DNA of 64,000 nucleotides from Hygrophila difformis (Eukaryota; Streptophyta; Magnoliopsida; Lamiales; Acanthaceae), in the NCBI GenBank assembly GCA_030278955.1, contig JAOANR010000003.1, positions 19,801,050-19,865,049 of the forward strand, given 5' to 3'. The translations under genes and the position numbers were made by a program. Below, piece after piece: positions 58,230 through 64,000 of this stretch. The notes beneath the pieces were generated by a model. That model worked only from the letters and a program-made list of their open reading frames with translations. It did not search any database and was not told the origin of the DNA. Position 1 is the stretch's first letter, and the number at the start of each line of letters is the position of its first letter.

Positions 58230-61200
58230 TCACATTGCATCCTTACCAAGAGATGGGTCATGAGACGGAGGGGCAGCCAACGTCGCTGCGGGATCATCAG
58301 TGCCAGGAGTAGGAAGGGCAGGAGCATGAGGAGGGCCGGCATCCGTTGTCGTGGGCTCGGACAGGACATGAGGAGGGCCGGCATCCGCCGCTGCGGAATC
58401 GGGCCGGACAGGTGCAGTAGGGGCAGGAGCATGAGGAGGGGCACCATCCGTCGGTGCGGAATCAGGACGGGCACCCACAGGAGGGACAGGATCATGCGGA
58501 GGGGCAGGATCAGTTTTCGGCGGCTGAGTGGCATAAGCGGGACTTCTTGGTTTGGTAACCGGTGCCAACAACCCCAGAACTGCGGGAGCGTATATTTGAA
58601 GCGGGACCGGACAGTGAACAACATTTGGGGCGGGCACATCTGGAGAAGCGGGATCCTCAACATTGGGCTCGGTCACCTTCGGATCGGCGGGATCATCGGC
58701 AGTGGGGTGGGGCACCTTTGCAGCAGCGGGATCCTCAAGAATGGGCTCTGCATCCTTCGGATCGGCATGAGCGACAACAGTGGGGTCGGGCACATTCGGA
58801 TCCGCCGCATCCACAACACTGGGGTCGGCCACCTTTGGATCCGCCTGATCCACAACACGGGGCTCGGCCACCTTTGGATCCGCCTGATCCACAACACGGG
58901 GCTCGGCCACCTTTGGATCCGCCTGATCCACAACACTGGGGTCGGCCACCTTTGGATCCGCCTGATCCACAACACTGGGGTCGGCCACCTTTGGATCCGC
59001 CTGATCCGGCGCAGTCTGGTCGGCCTCCATCGCATCTGATTGACCCTCGACAGTGGGCCGGGTCAACACCGCCTCCTCCGCTGCCTCCTGAACAGTCCGC
59101 TCCATTGCATCCCTTAGAAGTCGCAACGCTACTTTGGCACGGTGCAACTTAATATCAACAGTGGCCTCCATGTCCCAGAATGCAGGATCATTCCGCAAAA
59201 ATGCCTCAGCCCACCACATAACGTGCACCCCGCAGTCCAGTTCTCCATCACCCTGCTGCCTACATGTCCTTCTTAACATGATGTCCTCGTTCACTGCCAA
59301 ATCATGCTTGCTGTTGAGGTACCACACTAAAAACTCCGCCTGTGGGTCACAATTAAATACATATTGAAGAGCAACATTAATACCAGTTGTCTGATAGACG
59401 TATACCAAAATAGCAAGACTTAATACTGAATATATAGGTCTGGGTACCAGATAAAACATGACACATGGGGACTTACAATTTTTCTCTGCGCAACGGTGTT
59501 ATCTGCCGGCCACAAGGAGTTCTGAATTGTTATCTCCATCTTCTGCAGGTCCAACACAATCAAGAACCAGTGATAATTCGTCGTCACGGGAAGCAGCACG
59601 CAGTCAAGTCCGCCTGCGATCAAAATGCTAAGCCGTTCAAATTCATCGCGCCCCGGCTGCCAAAGAGTTTTATAGCTCTCCTCGAATGCATCAAAATCAA
59701 GCTCTCCCCCTTTCTTCTCCAACGCCAATATACGCGTCTGTTTCGGAGTAGTTTTATCCATAAGGTTGCAAAATAATTGGTGAAGGTGCATACGCATACA
59801 GTAAATTCAAAAAATTACTCACCGTCGTGTATGGACTGATGAACCCGACCCTCGTGGTTATTCCATTAGCATTACGGAACCGTTGGCTGCATATGAGAGC
59901 AATGTAACTGCCAACGAGATCATTGCATACTGCCTCATTAAAAAGCAGCAGCAGAATGCTCGAGGGCAGCACGGCGTAGATGCCTTGGCTCCACACAAAT
60001 CCACTACCAAATGTACAATCCGAAAATAAATTAAACCCATAAAATCAGGAAAAAAATACTATTTTAAAGAATACCAATACCAATCCAAAGAAACAAGAGT
60101 ACCAGAAAACAGAGAATACAATACCTCCCTTTTGGAGCGTCGATAAACCGCTCCAGAATCCATTTCTCTTCAGCCGATAGCCTGTCAGCGCCGGCATACC
60201 CCCTCCGGCCCGAATAACGATAACAGGTCTCCTCCTCAAAATCCATACGCACAACAGTTTTTTTCTTTTCAGGCAAAGGGCCTGTGAGGTCCAGTACACG
60301 GTTCACACGCTGCTTTTTGCTGCGTGTATCCGGTGTATACAGAGGGGGATCCGGCTTACGCTTCCCCCGTTGTTCAGCTGTAGACAACGGAACAAGTGTA
60401 AGCGGATCAAACGGTGATGGTATAGAATTGGAGAGAATTAACATTCCCTCGACTGCCGTTGCCACCTCATCATGAGATGGCCGTAAAATTTTCATCGCCA
60501 TTGTATTATTTCCCTCATTCATACCTGCTGTCTTTGTTGCCTTCCGTGTAGATTCCTGCTTGCCATATGCCACTGCCCGGGCAACCTTCTCATTCACGTA
60601 GTCCTCATCACTGTCGTCGCCGTCCGAAGACTCTTCCACGTACTCTGAATCCTCACTGCTTGCCGCCTTCACCTCCGCCTTTTTCTTCGCCTCCTCATCA
60701 GTGTCAGCCCCTGACACATACTCTCCATCCTCACTTGTCTCTGGTTCGTCGCTTGGTAAATCCTCCTCAATCTGCCAAAGAATCAGACAATACAACAATC
60801 TTCAAAAAATAATACCCATCTAACAGATAATTAAGCACCCTTCTTATGCACTCGGTCCAACAGACCAAAACGATAACATCGATGTATATACCTTTCCCTT
60901 TTTCTCGTTCGGTTCTTGTTCGGTCTCCAAATTCTCCTTCAACTTCTCTTCGTCCTCTTTCTTCTCCTCCTCCTTTGCCTTTTTCTTTCTCGTCGTCTTC
61001 ACCCTTACGGGGATCTCGTCATCTATGGCCTTCTCCTCGGGGATTTTGGCCCTGCTGGGGACGGGCACCGGCACCACAGGCTCCACAAATCTCTTCTCTC
61101 TCTTGCTGATGCGTAAGGGCCGCAGGTCCTGTGCCCTCAGCTGTTTCAGATCCTCGCGACATTCAACAAGGTCACGTTGCGCTTCCTTCCATCTCACGAA

Positions 61201-62036
61201 TCTTGGGATAATCGGTTCGACCAGTGGATCGGCCATGTGCGGAAATCGCTCGTAGAACCATCCCTACATTGGTAAATTGGTACAACAGTAGTGAGAAATA
61301 GGTATTCTTGTGATATAACAGTAATATTGTGTAGGTAAGAGCATTTTTATTAAAAACTCACCACCAGCCCGAAAGTGCAGCCATCTAAATACACCTTCCC
61401 CTTCTCGTTATGGAGCCGCATCGAAGCAACCAAATACTCATGTGCGGCCGCACCCCAGGCATATTCCTCGAGTCGGTCTAACTTGTCCACGTGGTGAACA
61501 AGAAACTCGGGGACGGTCAAGGACGAGCTGGGGAACAAGAGGCAGGAAAAGACCACCAAAACGTACGCCCTCGCGAAATCGACTGTATTATCCGTTCCAG
61601 CCAAGTTCACCATTAGCTCCACTAAATCCGGCCTATACAGAGCTCCACCATTTGGAAAATACTTCTGCTTGAACTCGGATTCAGGCACACACCTAGGGTG
61701 AACGTACATGCCTTCGTACTGCAGCCCCAACACCACGGAGTATTCCCATGCCTCGAACGGCACTGTAAATCCCTGTCCAAACACGAATGCACTTAAATTC
61801 CCGTTGAAGCACTCCACCAACGCCTGCAGCAACGTCTTGCTGCTGTACGTACCCTGCAGCTTTGCAAAGTGGTGGAAAGGAGTCGCTCTAATGGCTTCCC
61901 ACTGTGCTTCAGTGATGGTGTTTTCAATAGAAGTCATGGCGTCTTGGAGGACACTTATTGTGCATCGAGCTGTTATGGTAGCCTTCCCGGCCTCCTCGGT
62001 TTGTGACTTCTTCTTCTTGCTACGTCTAGGCGGCAT
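58230..62036 (-). CDS. MULE-borne Ulp1-type (C48) protease gene, six exons
   Basis: Predicted exons: 61362-62036, 60892-61263, 60125-60771, 59823-60003, 59477-59737, 58230-59339; in phase, 1081 residues. The N-terminus (MPPRRSKKKKSQ) is basic and could be a nuclear signal. Residues about 30-225 resemble the DUF1985-type domain found with plant Ulp1-like transposon genes (FVFGQGFTVPFEAWEYSVVLGL). A charged, acidic linker follows. The protease region has His681 (NYHWFLIVLDL), Asn698 (ITIQNSLWP) and Cys748 (GDGELDCGVHVM), with a Gln upstream; the spacings of 17 and 50 match the Ulp1 His-Asp-Cys triad, but Asn stands where Asp is usual. The tail is ten 13-residue repeats and a Pro-rich end. Ulp1 proteins remove SUMO; the target here is unknown. 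Exon 5/6 borders are the least certain. Confidence 0.82.
58617..59006 (-). repeat. Ten 39-bp (13-residue) tandem repeats in the protease gene
   Basis: Exactly 390 bp, ten in-frame units of 13 codons with consensus DQADPKVADPSVV. The five units nearest the protease domain are almost identical; the five distal ones are diverged (for example DAADPNVPDPTVV and DPADPKVTEPNVE). The gradient suggests growth at the domain-proximal end. The repeated Pro/Asp/Val pattern should be disordered. Confidence 0.92.
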
Positions 62037-63235
62037 CTCTATTAATTATGCCAACAAAAAAACATACAGGTGTCATACACAACTCCTAATGGTGTTCATA
62101 CGATTATATACCGCTATCCAGTTTGCCACATACAGAAATTACAAGAGCCCAAACAACAATGTATCATCATTTCAACAACATTTCCTAAACTACAAAAGAA
62201 CTCCGGACCTTATCGAGCAACATTAGACCAGAATGAAATAGATTATTTTGCAGAACATAATATCTATTGCAGCCAATAATTATCCATAATGATAATGCAT
62301 ACCCGTTGTTCAAACCTACTTATGCACATCACAAATTATACCCGTTCTACGCACGAATAATACGGGTGTAACAATTTCGCCAATACAGAAATCCGTCTTA
62401 CGGGACATAACTATTACCAGAGTATAGTAAATAGGCAACAAACAACACATCGCGGAAACACATCAAGCTAACCGATCCAAAATTGTATCTACTATTCGAT
62501 CAACACAAAATGGCAATCAAAATCATAAAAACATCTCAAACCCTAAGCGAATCCTAAAACCGATGGTCCAAAACCCTAAAAACTATACAATTCAATCTTC
62601 CAACCTTCCAACACAAAAAATATTATGCCCATACTCGTGTAACAGTAAAATCGCAATGCCCATTGCATTCAATACCTTGATTTGGGATTAAGACCGAGCT
62701 TCCACTTCGATTGGGTATGTTGGAAGCTTCAAAAACTGATTTCTTTTCGCTCTTCTCACCGACACCAACGTCCGACACTTTACCCTGAAGAATGGAGGTT
62801 GAAGCGTCGCCCGTTCTTCAAACTACAGGTAGTAATTGCTCCGACGGTTTCTTTTTCGCAATGGGGGACGGCGGTTTCGTTTTTCAGACGTGAAGAGGGG
62901 GGGAGAATGGTGAGCCGGTGAAGGAGACGTGCGCCTTCAATGCTGCCTGACGGTTTCAGGCCTGGGGAGGTGCGCCGACGAGACATAAAGTGGAAATGGC
63001 TTATCTACCCTTCTCCATTTGGTTTGAGTATTTTTTGACCGATGGCTTAGTTTGTCATTTCACCATTTTGAATTTGAAAAGTATATCAAAAATATTGATA
63101 GGGTTGTATTTTGGTAGTATTTTGGTACGCGTGTCTTGTATTGTGAGTATTTCATCCAAGGGGCCTTTCTTTTACATTTTCCGATAATATATTTTGATTT
63201 TCAAAGTTTTTGAATACAAATTTAATAAAATAGTA

Positions 63236-63495
63236 CTCCCTCTGTCCCATTTAAGATGTCTTGTTTCATTTCTGCACACAATCCAATGCACTTTTTCAAT
63301 CGTTAATATCTCAAAATATATACAACAAAAAAATATGTAAAATATATATTATAAAACTACATGATTATACGATTCTAACAAGATCCAACTCGACTATTTT
63401 TTTTCAAACATATACTTGAAATAATATTGAGTCAAAGTTAAACAATGAACAGTGCCAAAAAGTCAAACCAGACATCTTGCCTGGGACGGAGGGAG
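63236..63495. mobile_element. Stowaway-type element inserted in the hairpin repeat
   Basis: TA on both sides (63234-63235 and 63496-63497), ends CTCCCTCTGTCCCATTTAAG and CTGGGACGGAGGGAG. It is 260 bp, the same as 41046-41305 and with a shared interior. The flanks resemble neighbouring parts of the uninterrupted repeat copy near 4110-4165, so it probably inserted into that repeat. Confidence 0.85.
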
Positions 63496-63501
63496 TAATA
63501 T

Positions 63502-63659
63502 TTTTGTATTTTTCAATACCAGCTTATTATTTTACAAACTTGCACATATCTGTCAAATTCAACTGTTTTCTTATTTAAATAAGACCGGAATGCGATTAAA
63601 TGCTTATGTTTAGACACGGAAATAGATTGAAAATAATGGTCAACTTTGGCCATTATCAG
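63502..63659 (+). repeat. Dispersed repeat ending in a hairpin, copy 2
   Basis: Same orientation and same right end as 4165-4318. The terminal hairpin reads ATAATGGTCAA then TTGGCCATTAT; relative to copy 1 the inner pair changed from G-C to A-T, keeping the pairing. Upstream similarity resumes on the far side of the Stowaway-type insertion (about 63203-63233). Confidence 0.6.
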
Positions 63660-64000
63660 GAGACAACGGCAGCCAACACCCCACTACCATGAAAAAACGG
63701 ACAAAGGTGTTTATGGTTGGTTATTTATACTGTTTATGGTTGGTTATTAGTATTTGCCTTTTGGATAAATGGTATTTTGCTGTGGAACAGTGTTTCCGAG
63801 TTAGAGATATGATAATTTTCTCTAATTTGATTATAAATGGTATTTGTTTTATGGTTACTCGATGTGATTGGTATATGATTTTCTCATGTATGGTATTAAT
63901 CGTAATGCAATTATGGAATCCCACAATAAACTGTATTAATTCATGTAGACTATGTTAAAAAAAAAAGTGATGTCAATAATCTTGAAAAATAACTTAATGT
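63660..64000. other. Window edge, nothing recognised
   Basis: AT-rich DNA with one open frame of about 90 codons (63689-63958) rich in Cys, Ile, Met and Trp; it resembles no protein I know and looks like chance. Confidence 0.3.

Larger units (their letters stand above)
53673..63183. mobile_element. Mutator-like element with transposase and Ulp1-type protease (9.5 kb)
   Basis: A 9-bp direct repeat ATAATATAT lies at 53664-53672 and 63184-63192, the target duplication length of Mutator elements. The ends are related inverted repeats: GGGCAAATTATAGTTAAAGG at the left and, on the complementary strand, CGGAAAATGTAAAAGAAAGG at the right; both continue with GGCCC and weak similarity for about 60 bp. 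Inside are a four-exon DDE transposase (plus) and a six-exon Ulp1-domain gene (minus), converging on a 1.3-kb spacer. Kaonashi-type MULEs of several dicots are known to carry a Ulp1-like protease beside the transposase; this fits that group. Neither gene shows a break, so the element may be recent or active. Confidence 0.92.

Noticed and set aside
58227..59152. Plus-strand open frames with PLDPPDPQHWGR-type repeats
   Set aside because: They are the complement of the 13-residue repeats of the minus-strand protease gene; the long frame is a by-product of the 39-bp period.
1..64000. CRISPR arrays, bacterial operons or organelle genes
   Set aside because: None seen; the palindrome array at 2623-2930 has inverted repeats with degenerate spacers in clearly nuclear plant DNA.

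Overview
This is nuclear DNA from a flowering plant, almost certainly a eudicot. Host genes have several short exons with GT-AG introns, spacers are AT-rich, and plant transposon families are everywhere (Stowaway, Tourist and hAT miniature elements, copia, L1-type LINE, a tRNA-derived SINE, MULE, and an endogenous plant pararetrovirus). I cannot name the species; the style fits an asterid, but that is a guess. All exon models and homology calls were read by eye, without database searches.

Layout. 1-4.3 kb: non-coding repeat DNA with word-like GTCGCGGA/GTCGCTAA motifs and a palindrome array. 4.6-7.8 kb: a 5'-truncated Ty1/copia element with its 3' LTR. 7.9-11.7 kb: Stowaway-type elements around an intact glyoxalase-I-like gene (minus strand). 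12.35-23.46 kb: a decayed endogenous caulimovirid carrying movement, coat/protease/RT/RNase H and transactivator-like regions, a pregenomic promoter, a 723-bp in-frame tandem duplication, an RT deletion and extra small CxxC frames, ending at an AAT/AAAT microsatellite. 24.0-30.2 kb: an L1-type LINE (minus) with a 16-bp target duplication and a second, truncated LINE nested in its RT. 30.2-41.7 kb: no genes; many small nested transposons and a SINE, most with readable target duplications.

Genes at 41.8-51.9 kb: an O-fucosyltransferase-family gene (plus, six exons) faces two tandem SEC11 signal-peptidase genes (minus, eight exons each, identical exon lengths). The upstream SEC11 copy (49.3-51.8 kb) looks canonical; the other (45.6-48.2 kb) has changes beside the catalytic serine and before the catalytic histidine.

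53.67-63.18 kb: a 9.5-kb Mutator-like element with related terminal repeats and a 9-bp target duplication. It carries an apparently uninterrupted four-exon DDE transposase and, divergent to the element's middle on the other strand, a six-exon gene with a Ulp1-type (C48) protease domain and a tail of ten 13-residue repeats. This matches the known Kaonashi-type arrangement (MULE plus Ulp1-like protease), and it looks complete. Together with the pararetrovirus it is the most interesting content of the window.
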